A DNA stretch of 64,000 nucleotides from contig JAJEKV010000133.1 in the NCBI GenBank assembly GCA_021234155.1, positions 1,576,827-1,640,826 on the forward strand, given 5' to 3'. The position numbers and the translations under genes were made by a program. Positions 22,080 through 34,269 of the stretch are shown in pieces. Position 1 is the first letter of the stretch; each line of letters begins with the position of its first letter. Origin of the DNA: Isoetes taiwanensis (taxonomy: Eukaryota > Streptophyta > Lycopodiopsida > Isoetales > Isoetaceae). The notes below the pieces were generated by a model that was not told the origin of the DNA, did not search any database, and worked only from the letters and a program-made list of their open reading frames with translations.

Positions 22080-23035
22080 AAAGATATTGGTAGGCCAATA
22101 CTTTGTAAGCGCTGACTTTACTGCTTTTCCGCTCAAGAACAGCCTCCTCTTCTCCCTATTTGCTAACCGGATAATGCTAATAGGTCTTCATAATGCTTCT
22201 TGGGCATCATCAAACCTTGATATTGTTATAATAGATAATCAACCGTATGGCTAACTCAATTGATATGGTCACAAATACAGTACATAAGATTTATGACTTG
22301 ATGTTGTCAGACTGCGGATGCCGAGGTGCCCACCAATGGGTCCTTTTTCTTACTTCTCCGGTATATATCCGACATCCGATTTGTAATGGAGTTACTTTTA
22401 ACAACTCGATCTTTTGTTAGGTCTAAGATGGCTTTTCTCCGCTCTTTGTAAAGTCATCATTTATGGTCAGTTAAGTACAAAAGTGCTTCCCCTATACTGT
22501 GGTCATCTAATGTTTACAAAAGCATGATTACTTAGCATATTTTTCTTAATATATGAGGGTTAAGATAAGATGGTACGTTCAAAAACATTAAATCCAACCA
22601 GAAAGTGGTTCCAAAGAGTTCATCTTGACCCTCCAGTGGCTATTGTGGTAAAACAACAAATGTAACTTTTATTATTATGGTTTTTTATATGCAGGATAAA
22701 CATTAGGTATGTTGGCAGTCCCCTCTGAATGCATATTATATTATCCATAAAGTAGAAGAACTTATAAGCTGAAGGTTAGCAGTTTCTATGCCAGCAGTTT
22801 CTATTCACATGTACTGGAATGGGATTGTAGGACATAGATGTTGAACCCAAGATTAGACCAGATATTGAGGGATCAAGAGCGACATGACATGGGAATTGGC
22901 ATGCATGACAAAAGCAGCAGTAGTTATGCTGCATAGTTGTCCTAAGCTTTGAACCATACCTTTTGTATATTTTATACTTTATAATTTAATCGATTTTTGA
23001 AAAATGTTTTTTTCTTCTCTCATTCCCCCTTGTTC
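22080..23035. other. AT-rich DNA, no gene seen
   Basis: No coding or structural signal beyond short simple runs. Confidence 0.3.
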
Positions 23036-23039
23036 GGTT

Positions 23040-23174
23040 TATTGGCTAGTCCATTGGGTTAGCAACTAAGAGATCTTGTGTTCAAGTCTCTGGGGGTCCG
23101 TCATATGTCCTCATGGATGCTGCCAATGTGGCATGACGTCAAAATACTATCTATCTATCTATCTATCTATCTAG
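23040..23174 (+). mobile_element. tRNA-derived SINE with (CTAT)n tail
   Basis: TTGGCTAGTCCATTGGGTTA resembles an RNA polymerase III A box, and GTTCAAGTCTC 37 bp later (23080-23090) resembles a B box. A short unrelated body and a (CTAT)n tail at 23146-23172 follow. This is the layout of plant SINEs of the Au type. It lacks the folded acceptor stem of a true tRNA. Confidence 0.72.
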
Positions 23175-23605
23175 CTTTAAATTTGTACTTTGAACACTTT
23201 AAATGTAACTAACTCCAAATGTCCAAATGATGGCAAGATCGTCGTTAATTAAGAGATTCTAATATGCAAGAGCTTTAGAGGCTCGGGCTTTTTTTTAATT
23301 TAATTTAATTCATATGCAATTTGACCTGCTATAATTTAACTTTAGTAAAATGTCACATGTGACAAATGACCATTAACAAAATACAAAAATTATGGTTCGC
23401 GGACGGTGGCAAACCAGAATTAATTTTATCACATGTCACAAATACAAGATCAAGAACGGATGATGATTTATATTTTTGTCACGCTGCTACAAGTGGTTTT
23501 TGTTGCTATAACTGGCCACAAATCGATTATGTAACGGAAATTAAAAAATGCTTGTTAATGTATTTTTCGTTAAAAAGAACGTGACAAATTATATTATATT
23601 CTATT

Positions 23606-23912
23606 AATTAATGTTTCCAACCTACTTGTTATAACATGCGAAACGACCGCCTTTGACATAATATGCTTGGTTTATTAGCGTGGACCATTTGTAAGTGTGG
23701 CGTGAAGGTCGTGGATTTAGAGTCTACATTTTGATAGTCCATTAGAATGCATTGTGCGGAGGCATAGTACTAGAAATATATCAAGTTTGCAATAACGTAA
23801 TGATTAGATTAGATCTTCCTATTATCTTCAATACCAACTTTCTATATACTAGAAACAGATACTACACCGATAGCATAGACATGAAAAGATAAAAGACCAA
23901 GTAGTCAAAATA
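23606..23912 (+). repeat. Dispersed repeat with CTTGTTATAACATGC end, copy A
   Basis: Starts around ACTTGTTATAACATGCGAAA and runs to GACATGAAAAGATAAAAGAC. Related copies lie at 29099-29235, 29290-29560 (same strand) and, inverted, at 31390-31520 and 31640-31765. The edge of the inner part of the long inverted repeat is made of this family. Confidence 0.65.
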
Positions 23913-23988
23913 AAAGGACATCAAGTGCAAAAACAAACAAAGGACATCAAGTGCAAAAACAAACAAAGGACATCAAGTGCAAAAATCT
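23913..23988. repeat. 26-bp tandem repeat, 3 copies
   Basis: AAAGGACATCAAGTGCAAAA followed by ACAAAC, starting at 23913, 23939 and 23965. The left arm has a single copy, so the expansion is private to this arm. Confidence 0.9.
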
Positions 23989-24289
23989 TTATAAATTCTC
24001 CACGATTTACAACCCAAATGGGAGCCGTGACATCTCAATAACCATATAGAAATGGCAAGATAATTTCAATATGAATATACAAGTGGTCGAACATTCTCAA
24101 ATGTTAAGTTCTCATTGAAGCAACAATCTTGCCTTTAGGTTTCCTAGATTGTGGAGGTTTTCGAGGTCCTAACACCCCTTAGTTTTGCCCCCAACAACCC
24201 ACCCCTCTTGCTTCTGACGACGATACCGGGTTGGGCTTGCTTCTTATTGTTCATGTAGTCAAGCGCAGTGTTATCACCGGAAACACCGA

Positions 24290-24630
24290 GGGCAATCAAG
24301 ATGGGGCATCTCTATCTTCTCGCTTCTTCATCCTTGAGTCGCCATTTCTTGTGGCATAGTTGCTATGCTTTGTCGCTGTTCGTCCGCCCAAGTTGAATCG
24401 AAGTTGGCAACTATCTTCCTCTTCTTCATCTTTGAGCTGCCATTCCTTGTGTTGCTTGTTGCTCCCCATGGCTGCCATTCACGCCAATACGCATAAGTGT
24501 TCCAAAGTTGTTCATTTCCAAGTCCAATTGATGCATTGACCAAGTCATACATGGTCAGACCGGCTTCTTCTGCTTCAACTTCACCATCTCCTTTGCGTAG
24601 ATTTTCTTGTATTGATTGAAAAGTTGACAA
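24290..24630 (-). other. Coding-like ORF in the extra block of the right arm
   Basis: A 100-codon minus-strand frame with a hydrophilic sequence including EEAGLTMYDLVNASIGLGNE, a tryptophan-rich WREWQPWG and KMKKRKI. It lies in the ~870-bp block absent from the left arm, so it may be what that block carried. I recognise no domain. Confidence 0.3.
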
Positions 24631-27104
24631 AGTCCTCGCCTAGGACTTCCAACTTTTTTTTCTTTTGTGACGTTTTCTAGGTCAAGCTTTCAAGAAGCTC
24701 AAGTAGGAGCTGGAAAAGACGAAGCAATTTTTCAACACAAAGTGTTCATCGCATCAAGTACGCCAATAGATGCTAGGGGCGGCCCTTCCGTCCAAGCTCC
24801 TCGATAGTTGAATTCTCCAAATAAAATAAATTTTTTTCGTGCCACACAAGCTCCGCCATTGTGAAAGTCCTCCCTTGAAAATGTCAGAATGCGACATGTG
24901 GAATGAATGGGAGTCTTATAGACCCCGCCTTGTTGCCTTTGATTCCCAAGTTATCCCCATTTCTTAAAATATCTCCTAAATATATCGTTGATATTTTTGT
25001 GCTCACGTGAAATATCGCAGGGAAAGTCGGTAATTACCGGAGCACAGAGTCGCGGCCATGGATATACCAACACGGGATTGCATTCCGGACGGCCATAGAT
25101 GGAGCAGCTTCAAAAGGAGGAACAAGAGATGTGGTACTATTTTTCAAAGAAATGGATGGAATTTTAACGAGGAGCATAATGCACGTAGATTTGGCTATGG
25201 CAGGTTGTAGCTCTTAAATCCCATCAGAAATCCTTGGTAATTTAGGGTTTTATGCACTTCCTTTCCTTAAAATTTCAATATTCTATCGGTTGGTAAGAAT
25301 GCACCCATGGCGCTTGAATTTACACAGAAATGGTGCAAAGCCCGTGAACTATTTTATAATCGAAGGGTGCATCTTCAAAACATGGACCACCGATGTGGTG
25401 CATCACCGCATAGGCCAAAATTTATGCAAACTGCTATGTGTTTCTCCATACAAACTCGCAATTTAGTAGAGATTCTCGAAGTTTTCCATGCCTTCATAGA
25501 AGGTTAGCATCGACAAAGATGGGTGGCATCAATGTTTAAAGGCAAAAATAATTGGCTGGAAAATATTAGTAGTGGTTTCGCCAATGGACCTTCATTGGGC
25601 TAGATTTTTGACCAGTTGTGGGTGCCTTCTAGTGGTCTGTTTTTTAATTTCGCGGATTGACCAAAAGAGAGATAGTGGAGACACCATTTCTTGAATTGGT
25701 TGGGCGATAGGGAATTGCAATGTAATATTCGAGACAGCTTGGTGTGCCATGAGTGGTGCACCTATGATGTGTTCCTTTGATTATTGAATGGAAACCTTTG
25801 ATATGTTCATTGAAGAGGCTACTTTATATGGAAAGCAAGAATAAATTTTGCTTTGGCATGTAATCGTTGAAGGATTGAGGAATAATAAAGCTCATGACAT
25901 GATTGCAAAAGATTGCACGGGAGCTAGAAGAATCCTCTATGAAGCCCTCAAGACTCCTATGGACATACATTATGAAGGTGGTATACTGAACCCAAAACAA
26001 AAAGGATGATGTAAGCAAAGCAAGGTGTTGTTTGTTATTTCAAAAGAAGATATTGAGAAATGTAAGAAGGGGAAGAGTAAGACCGATGGAATGAAGAAAT
26101 TCAGCAAGCGCTCCGTCTAAAGGGAACCGCCTTCCGCCAATTTTTGAAACAGAGCTCAATTCCACCGGGGGAAGGAAATGATCCGAACCGCTGGAGAAGT
26201 TATGCTAGTTATATGTCCAAGTGAGAGTGTTGGAAGGGCTGATTTATCAAATGGCGTGGTCCGGGTGATCGATCCGGCACCAACCGTATACATCTTGTCA
26301 ATACATTTGAGTGTGAATGCAATCGCAATATATTACTTGGTTCCAAGTAAAATAATGTAATGGTCATTGTGGACATGCAGCATTTTATGTCTTTTATACC
26401 ATATAATTTTGGCCCGACATAATGTAACCATGCCCTTGACACAAGCCCTAGAGATATAACTGAAATTTTGCAAGGCATTGGGGATGGGCCACAATGGGTT
26501 CCTCATATTTTTGTACTTGCTAATCCAATGTTGTGGATGCGCCTCATCATGATGCAATGCAATGCACAGTTTGATGTTCTTATACACAATTTTACGATTT
26601 GTATAGAATTGCTTTTGGACCGTTGGTGCAAATCGCACTTTTGGGTATTGTATAATTGGATTGCCGATAGCAAATTTACCAGCACCATGAATCTTTTGGA
26701 GACTTTCATCTTTTGAGGCTAAAGTGACCGGATACCTAAAGATCCGATGATGATTTGCTTGAATACTATGTCATTGCTCGATAATAAAGTGATTGAGCTT
26801 ATAATAGCATGCCAACAATAAAGATGGCTACCTAAAGAGCTGATGATTATCCGTGATTTGTACTATGTCATTTCTCCGATGCCATGCGCTGACTCAATTA
26901 TAATAGCATGCCAACAATGACGACATGTCGCTGTTAAGACGCCTCCAGGTATGTTTCTAACCTTCTTGGGCTATGGTTCATATTATAGGCAAAGGCATCC
27001 GCTAAGTAGCTCGAACTCTTCCTTAGATTGCCCCGCCATATCCTCGCCTTTTTAAGCTAAATGCCTTCCCTTTGGTGTTTAGTAAGATTTTTGTTTATTC
27101 TTTT

Positions 27105-28880
27105 CCACAGCCCCACAAATAGCAATCGTGCTAAACTTGCATATAGAATATGTTGTTCTATTTAATTGTAGATTGTGAGACAAGTTGTGGCTTAATAAGG
27201 CCCATATACTTCGTGGTCACAATGTCTAAAGCTCCATCACAAACTTAACTATCATTAAACATCTCAACAAGCAAAGAGCAGATGAGTCTTCCGTCAATCA
27301 AATACTTTGGGTTCTTTCTTGAACTGCTACTTAGAGAGTTCCAAAGAAAAATTTATTTGATCTTGAATCACATGCCGAGATGTTCCTTCCTTCTCATTCC
27401 TCGAAATTCCTCATTTAGTTGGTTCAAGCAAAGACCACCTTAACCTATAGTTTTCTTTTGTTGATTGTTTTCCTCCCACGCCATAGGGAAGTTACTTCTT
27501 CAGACTTGTGTAACAAGCGTGATAAGCGCTATATTGATGTGCAACTTGTGTAAGACTACAGAGATAGTCTTCCTTTTTGATCTTCAACGCCGCCGCTAAT
27601 TAATTTTTTCTAGCACTCATGTTCCCGCACTAACGAGAGCAAAGGTGTCAAGTCCATGCTCTATAGCATCGCGATGATCTTGTAGTAATATAATGATTAG
27701 ACTAGTTCTTCCTATCAACTTTTATTATCAACGCTCAGATAGTAGAAAAAGTGTACATGTGCGCCTTCCCATTCTACTAGTACGATCTACTTTTATGCCA
27801 CATTTCATTGAGGACTTCAGCCTGAATTGAGAAGAACCAGCATGTAAACGGTGCAAATTTTATTCCTTCTAATAGTTTCAGAATACTTTGTTGCTATTAT
27901 GGGATCCCGGAGCACGTAGAGACTTTATTCGCTCGCGCCAATTGGGTGGTTTATGGGTTTACCTTTTCTATAGACAGATTATTATCATACAATATAGTAG
28001 TGGTTAACATATTGATAGCTTAGCTTAGGGGAAATCAGAAATTTGTCATTATGCACAACATATAAGAGTCATTATAAAAAGTCTCAAACGTTTTTGTAGC
28101 ATCTAAAACACATGAGAAGAATGGAAACGTTTTCCACAATGCCACAAATAACGCCTCTAAATAGCAACCAGCAACTTGCATAGAATATGCCGCCATGAAA
28201 ATATAGAACGTGGAGCTTGTGGCTTAAAACGCCCATGTTTTGATTCACTGTCCAAAGCTCCATGGCAATCTCTGGGCATTATTGAACCTCAATGCAAAAG
28301 AAAGAATGGGTCTTCCGTGATCAAATACACTTCCAAGAATCTTAACATTCATATCCATGTTCTTTTTAATTTTGCCAATGAGTTTCTAATCTTCACTTAT
28401 TTAAAATAGATCAAGGACAAGAATCCCTTTTCTAGGTTGCTTTCTTGAATCGCTACTTAAGGAGTTCCAGAAAGTTTTTTGTTGATCCTGAATCACATGT
28501 TGTAGAGTTTGTGCCTTTAATAAGGTAACTTTACGTGCATTAGAAGCCATGATCTGTTGAGCCCTTTATTAAGTTTCCTAGCATTCAATCAGATGGTGTT
28601 GCTCGCAAAGATCCAAGAATTCCTACTAATAATGAAGCCGCTGTCTATGTCACATTACATTGTGGACTTTAACCTTCACTTGAGAACAACTAGCATGCAA
28701 ACAAAATCTAGAGGATCGCTTCCTTTCTATAGGCGTAGGTTTCAAATGTGTCCCCTTACTTATACATCCCTTGCAGTAGAAGCCCCTAATATACAATGTG
28801 GAGTAGTGGGTTTAACACGTTGATGCTTGAGCTTGTTTTAGGGCGTAATCACAAAGTTCTCATTATCCATAACTAATTTG
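27105..28880. repeat. Imperfect ~1.04-kb direct duplication
   Basis: 27105-28080 and 28140-28880 share ordered blocks: ACTTGCATA.AGAATATG, TTGTGGCTTAA, TCTAAAGCTCCAT, GTCTTCCGTGATCAAATAC, TTGATC.TGAATCACATG, ACATT.CATTG.GGACTT and GTGG.TTAACA. Both copies are decayed, with no clear coding frame. Confidence 0.6.
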
Positions 28881-29098
28881 CCAAAGACGCGATTTGCCAT
28901 TAAGGCCAAAAATTATCCGACAAATGTGTACTCAGGAGTAGGAACAAGTTATACATTTTGGGAAATAAAAGCATCTACATCGAGACAAGTAGATGGAGAT
29001 TCCTTTGTGTCATAGATAGTAACTTGATATTGTCAAAGTGTAAGTGCAATTTTACATTGAATAAGCCATATATGATCCAAGGTAACTCCCATTATGAA

Positions 29099-29560
29099 GC
29101 TTCTAAGCTACTTGTTATAATACGCACTCGCCTTTGACACAACATGCTGGTTGTAGAGGCAAAGTGGTAAATGGGGCCGTATGTGGTTAGAAACCGCATT
29201 GACCTCTTCATATTTAATAAGGCTAACTCACTTTTATTTCTAGCATTAAAGCCATCATCGCCAAGTAGCTCAGTAGTGTTAAGTTTTTTTAACATACTTG
29301 TTATAACATTTTAACTCCATTCCCGCTTTGACATAACATGCATGATTTGTGGCATAAGCATTAGTAAGTGTGGCAGTCCATAAGAATGCATTGTGCGCAG
29401 TACGGTGCTAGAAATATACAAGTTTGCACACATAATGATTAATTAGATCTTCCTATTATCTTCAAGAACAAGTTTCGTCAGATACTAGGAAAGGTATACT
29501 ACATCCGGAGAAAGCATAGACATGAAAAGATAAAAGACCCGCAACAAAAATAAAAGGAAG
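29099..29560 (+). repeat. Dispersed repeat, copies B and C
   Basis: Two starts of the CTTGTTATAA.A family lie side by side (29099 and 29290). The second runs through AAGAATGCATTGTGCG and GATCTTCCTATTATCTTCAA to GACATGAAAAGATAAAAGAC, as in copy A. Confidence 0.65.
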
Positions 29561-31389
29561 TGAAATTTTTGAGCAAGTGAATCAAGTGGCCTCCCTTTGT
29601 AGGGTGTTTTGTGCAGAGATTTTGTTGGGCAAGCAATGTTCGGTCCTATTGCCCATTTTACATACCCAAGGCCATAGGTAGCCCTGCGGAAGCAACTTAG
29701 AAAACTTGAACCAAGTTTCTTTATTCTTATTTTCAAAAGGAAGCTGATCAAACCAGTAGTGGCATATGGCTCGACTAAAAACTCGCAAATATAATTGTAT
29801 ATATCGATATGTATGCTATTTTAGGCCTTGTATGGTCTTTGGATTTATTTTTAGGTCATGCTTCTTCAAGAAACTGCCGTGTGTTTTAGGATACTTTTGT
29901 TTATCTATTGCGTGATGTTTGCAAAATATGTAGATGGTAGTTTCACTTCGTGATATTATTGAGTAATTAGCCCCATCTATATCTATGAATCAAATTAATG
30001 CTAAAATACATGCTACATTTGTGATTTTCTATCTAATGGCAAGTGTTTTCTATTTCATTATTTTCATGCATAACAAGATAGTTCAAGAAGAAGTTCTCCG
30101 GATAATGGATGTATTGGCTAAGCGCGCATGTTTTGTAATCTAAGGGTATTTTGATTTTTTAGTTTGATGTTGCGGCGATTGGCATATGGGCCTTATATTT
30201 CAAGAAGTCATGAGGTCTATCTTCACAACCAATATTCCATTGGGTTGCTGGCCTTTTATACCAAGAAGGATTACTGCTGGTCTTTTAAGTTAGAGCTTTT
30301 TGGTGGAAGTACTTTCTTTTAAGAAATTTAGGTACAAGCATTCCATTTTTTTGTTTTTATTTTATGTTCTATCGGGCTCAAACTGCTCAATCATTGATAC
30401 ATACATATAGCTACAAGACAATCTTTTCATGATGTAGAGATCCGCTATAGTGCATCAGCTCCTTTTATGCATTGCTAGTCTGTTAACTTCCCATGACGCC
30501 TTTAAAATGGCCACCACCAGAGCAAAACAAATGGCCACCACCAGATAAATGCCATTGATCCCAATCCCCAACTCCAAAGAATTTGTATATATACCCTTTG
30601 CATCCTATTCATCTAGGTAAATACAAAGTGTAAATCCACATTGATGGCTTACGATCTTTTTGTAATCCTTTTGATGAGTTAACACCTTTGATCATTCTTT
30701 TATATCCAACATTAGATGCATGATATATTTGGAAAGGACTATAAAAATCGATTCTATGTATATGGTCTTTTATCTCTATTTTGCATATTGTTTCTATTTT
30801 AGTTTCATAAATTTGAGAGTCCTCGCCCCAAGTGTAAATAGACATGTCTTGCTACATAAATACATTATGTGACGTAAATAATGCTTAATGGTTAAGACAC
30901 ATATGTGCCGACGTATGTACCGTGTATTTTATATTATAGGACCATGATTTATAATTTAGCATATATTTAAGTTCATGTATGCCCCTAGCTAGGTTAGGTG
31001 TCAACATGTCAGTTTCCACGCCATATACATGACCATCTTCTATAGCAATCAAGAAAAAAACAATCCAATCCATCATTTCTTTTCCTCGAAGTTTTATACA
31101 CATTAGAACTATCCAATTTTTTTAACATCTTTATTTAAATATATAATTTGCCGCTACTATATAAAGGAGTCCTAAAAGAGATTAGCTGTGAATGGCACAT
31201 AAAATACAATGCCACTACATCATCGAGTGCTACATGATGTCACAATCGATATGTTTATGGATCTATAGGAATGATGTGAATGGCATATAGATACAATTAA
31301 GTCCCAATGCTTGGGTATATATCACCTAAAGTCTAATCATTACATGTGAAAAACTTTATATTTCTGGCACTATGCCTCGCCAAGAGACA
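29561..31389. other. AT-rich DNA, no gene seen
   Basis: Only short open frames and AT-rich runs. A duplicated ATGGCCACCACCAGA is at 30508 and 30530. Confidence 0.3.
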
Positions 31390-31765
31390 ATGCATTCATT
31401 CTTATGGACATAAAATGTAGACTCTAAATCACAAAATTCCTCATTACACTTGTCAATGCTTAGCAAACTAAGCCAAGGCAGGCCGGGTGGAGTCAGTCGC
31501 ATGTTATAACAAGTAATGAAAAATATAACACACTGAAATAAGACTGCATCATGGCTTCTATCTGAAATAAAGTGTGAGATTAATTACATTAAATGTAAGA
31601 GCACAAATCAGCGCTTTGAGAAGACTGCTACTAGCTAAGGCATAAAGAATTCAATGCAGCTTCTAACCACACACCTCATGCCACACTCCCACAATGCCTC
31701 ACAAGCAAGTATTATGTCAAAGGCAGAGTGCATGTTATAACAAGTAGCTTAGAAACTTAATAATG
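31390..31765 (-). repeat. Dispersed repeat, inverted copies D and E
   Basis: GCATGTTATAACAAGTA occurs at 31500 and 31730, preceded by minus-strand versions of the copy A/B interior (TAGACTCTAAATC, CCACACTCCCACAATGC). With copies B and C it could bound a palindromic element, but the ends do not pair cleanly. Confidence 0.55.
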
Positions 31766-32139
31766 GAGATGCAACTGATCATATATGGCTTATTGAATGT
31801 AAGAGCACAAACCAGCCTTTACACTTTCACTAACAAAGGAATTCCATCTAGTTGTCTCAAGAACTGCAGAATCGATGCTTATTTCCAAAAAACGATAACT
31901 TGTTCCTTGCTCCTAGAAGTCACATTTATCGCATTATTGGCAAACTAGGTGCTTTAATGGCAAATACATATTGCAAGTTAGTTATGTTTAATAAGAACTT
32001 TGCAATTCTACCCTAAGTCACCGTCAACGTGTTAATCAGATGAGTCCCAAGCACATATTCTTAAACTATTTTCTGAGAAATGACATGGGGTATATTTCCC
32101 ATGGTGAGATGTTACACATGGGAGTCCAAATCAAGTAAT

Positions 32140-32270
32140 ACACTGAGACTCCTCTCTATACAGGTTCGCTTAAGGTTTCAAATTTTGAGATACGGAGACT
32201 CGAACCTCTACTAAAATAATTCAATATCCTCATAAGAACGCTTTAACCAATGCTATCGAGAAAATGCGTG
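32140..32270 (-). mobile_element. tRNA-like SINE remnant
   Basis: On the minus strand TAGCATTGGTTAAAG (32255-32241) fits a polymerase III A box, and GGTTCGAGTCTCC (32206-32194) fits a B box 35 bp later. Acceptor-stem pairing is absent and no simple-repeat tail was found, so this is a degraded SINE rather than a tRNA gene. Confidence 0.45.
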
Positions 32271-32289
32271 ATTTTTTTTTCTATTGAAT

Positions 32290-34030
32290 CTATGGGTTTT
32301 CTTTTTCAATAATAACCCATTCAAATGCTTTAGGGGTATGGTCTATGGTCTCGGGGATAGTGATTTATGCATCCATATCAAATCCCCCTAGAACCCCCTG
32401 TTATTGTGCTATATATTGCAGCGGTGATGTCCAAAATGGAAATCTTCTCCTCGCGGAAGCTCTGTTAACTAGTTTGGTGGTTTATAATTTAAAAGACGAT
32501 ATCCCATCAAAGCTTGGATTGTGCCTTAACTTGGGCAAAGATCGTGCCTTAACTTGAGCAAAGATTAGAGCTTGTAAATAACATGTTCATTGGACCTATC
32601 ACCAAGTAATTTGCACCATGTTTTAGTCAGAACTGCAATACATATAATGGAACATTTAAATGCTTCCATCTATTACTTTTTAAATTTATAACTTAACCAT
32701 CATTCTATATTTCACTTGTTCCGGAGTAAGTTTCAAAATAATGATAGTCGACTTACTAGTCTCATTTTTTTCTTAGTATCACTTAACTTTCATCATATAA
32801 AACACGAAAACCTAGTCTGAAAGCTCTCCCAGTCAAAAATTAGAGCCGCATCGGAAGCCAAAAGCAAGCTGGGAATCACATCTTTGACTGGCGATTAACA
32901 CCTAGAGTGCCGCCATACCAGGGAAAAAAGATAAGGCATCGAATCTCCATACTACTTCGAGCCGTCGTATCAAGCTTTATCTGTAGAAACGATTCCAAGG
33001 GCATAAACCGTCTCCTTAATTTCTTCTTCTTTTTTAATCATTGATAAGCTTTGGCATAAAAGGCGAATATCATATGTATGCATTTGCGATGTCAAACTAT
33101 TGCGGCAAGAATGGTTTGCCATGTTACCGGATGCCATATGCGGTTTGATAACGGATCATGTACACAACAATAGCCCAAAGACTTTCTGCCATAGCATGGT
33201 AGATTAAATCAGCAATATATGTTGTGTCTACTGCATAAGCGCTCAGCTCCTTAGACATCTAATTGATAAAATATGTGAGTCATTGAAACTATTCAAAAAG
33301 CATTAAGAGGGCTTGTGTATGGAATGATATAATACTTTTCCTAGTGCGGCGATGCGAATTTGGAGACCACCATCCTATTTTACAAGGTTTAGAAAACGTT
33401 AGAGCTTTGAAATGAGTGAGAATCATGTCTAAGACACCCCAAAGAAATCTAAAAATTTGAGATATTTCTCTTGCATGAGGAAAACATAGTACATGGGGAA
33501 TGCTAGTTGGTTCTCAATTCATGGAGATGGTATGTTACGATAATTACCAAAAAAATTCGGTAAGATCTTTTATATCTTCCTTCACTAATGAATATGGCAA
33601 ATACTTTTGGCCTACAATCTTGAGATTCAAGTGTTCCTCTGCATGGGAAATATGAACTAAAAAGCTAAAGGATCGATAATAGAGGGAAAACTAAAGGGAA
33701 CATTAGGTTATAACTTCATCTAGACAGATTTGAAGCCTTTTCCAAGTTAATAGTAGGGCAAGTACCATATACTCTGAAGGGCAAAAAATTTCTACTTGAA
33801 TAAGTCAAATCCACGAACCTAATAAAAAATCCACGGCCGGGTAATAATACATGTTTTTGTGAATGCGTGGCGATGCCAAAACCCTTGCTCCATTCTTGTA
33901 GAATAATGCGATTTTATTATTCAATTTCTTGATGGAATTAAAATTCACAATATCCATAACATGAATATGTGCTAAGCTTGAAATCAACACCATATAGTAT
34001 TAAAACGAAATCTTATAGTATTTTGAATCT
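32290..34030. other. AT-rich DNA, no gene seen
   Basis: Short open frames only; no domain recognised on either strand. Confidence 0.3.
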
Positions 34031-34034
34031 TGTT

Positions 34035-34265
34035 ATCTGATATAGCAAATTTTGTACTTGCATACCCACAAATGAGGAACTTTACGTATATGGTGTAGAT
34101 TAAGGAATAAGGGGTGAATATGCCTATCAACAGCTCTCGTTGCTCTCGTCACCCCGTGTGAATATGCACCCAAACCAAAAGGGGTTTTTAAGGGGATTTT
34201 TAATTTAAATGTGTTGGACCCAATGGTTGTGTTAATTAATGTCAATAAAGATTGTGTTGGACCTG
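34035..34265. mobile_element. MITE copy, truncated
   Basis: Matches the right half of the MITE at 41799-42236: TGTACTTGCATACCCACAAA, ACAGCTCTCGTTG, GTGTGAATATGCACCCAAAC and TTTAATTTAAATGTGTT. The opposite outer arm is missing. Confidence 0.7.
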
Positions 34266-34269
34266 TAGC

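Larger units (their letters stand above)
23820..27105 (+). repeat. Right arm of the >2-kb inverted repeat
   Basis: Reverse-complementary to 16035-18170. It is longer because an extra ~870 bp (about 24010-24880) is present here and absent from the left arm. The spacer between the arms now contains the 3' LTR, tandem unit X and a SINE. The outer match ends at about 27105, opposite 16035. Confidence 0.8.

Noticed and set aside
23600-31765. CTTGTTATAACATGC repeats as telomere-proximal or CRISPR-like array
   Set aside because: Copies are far apart, in both orientations, and embedded in longer homologous blocks typical of dispersed transposons.
33030-34000. Minus-strand open pieces weakly resembling copia pol
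   Set aside because: No RT, integrase or RNase H motif can be placed in order. Low-complexity AT-rich translation.
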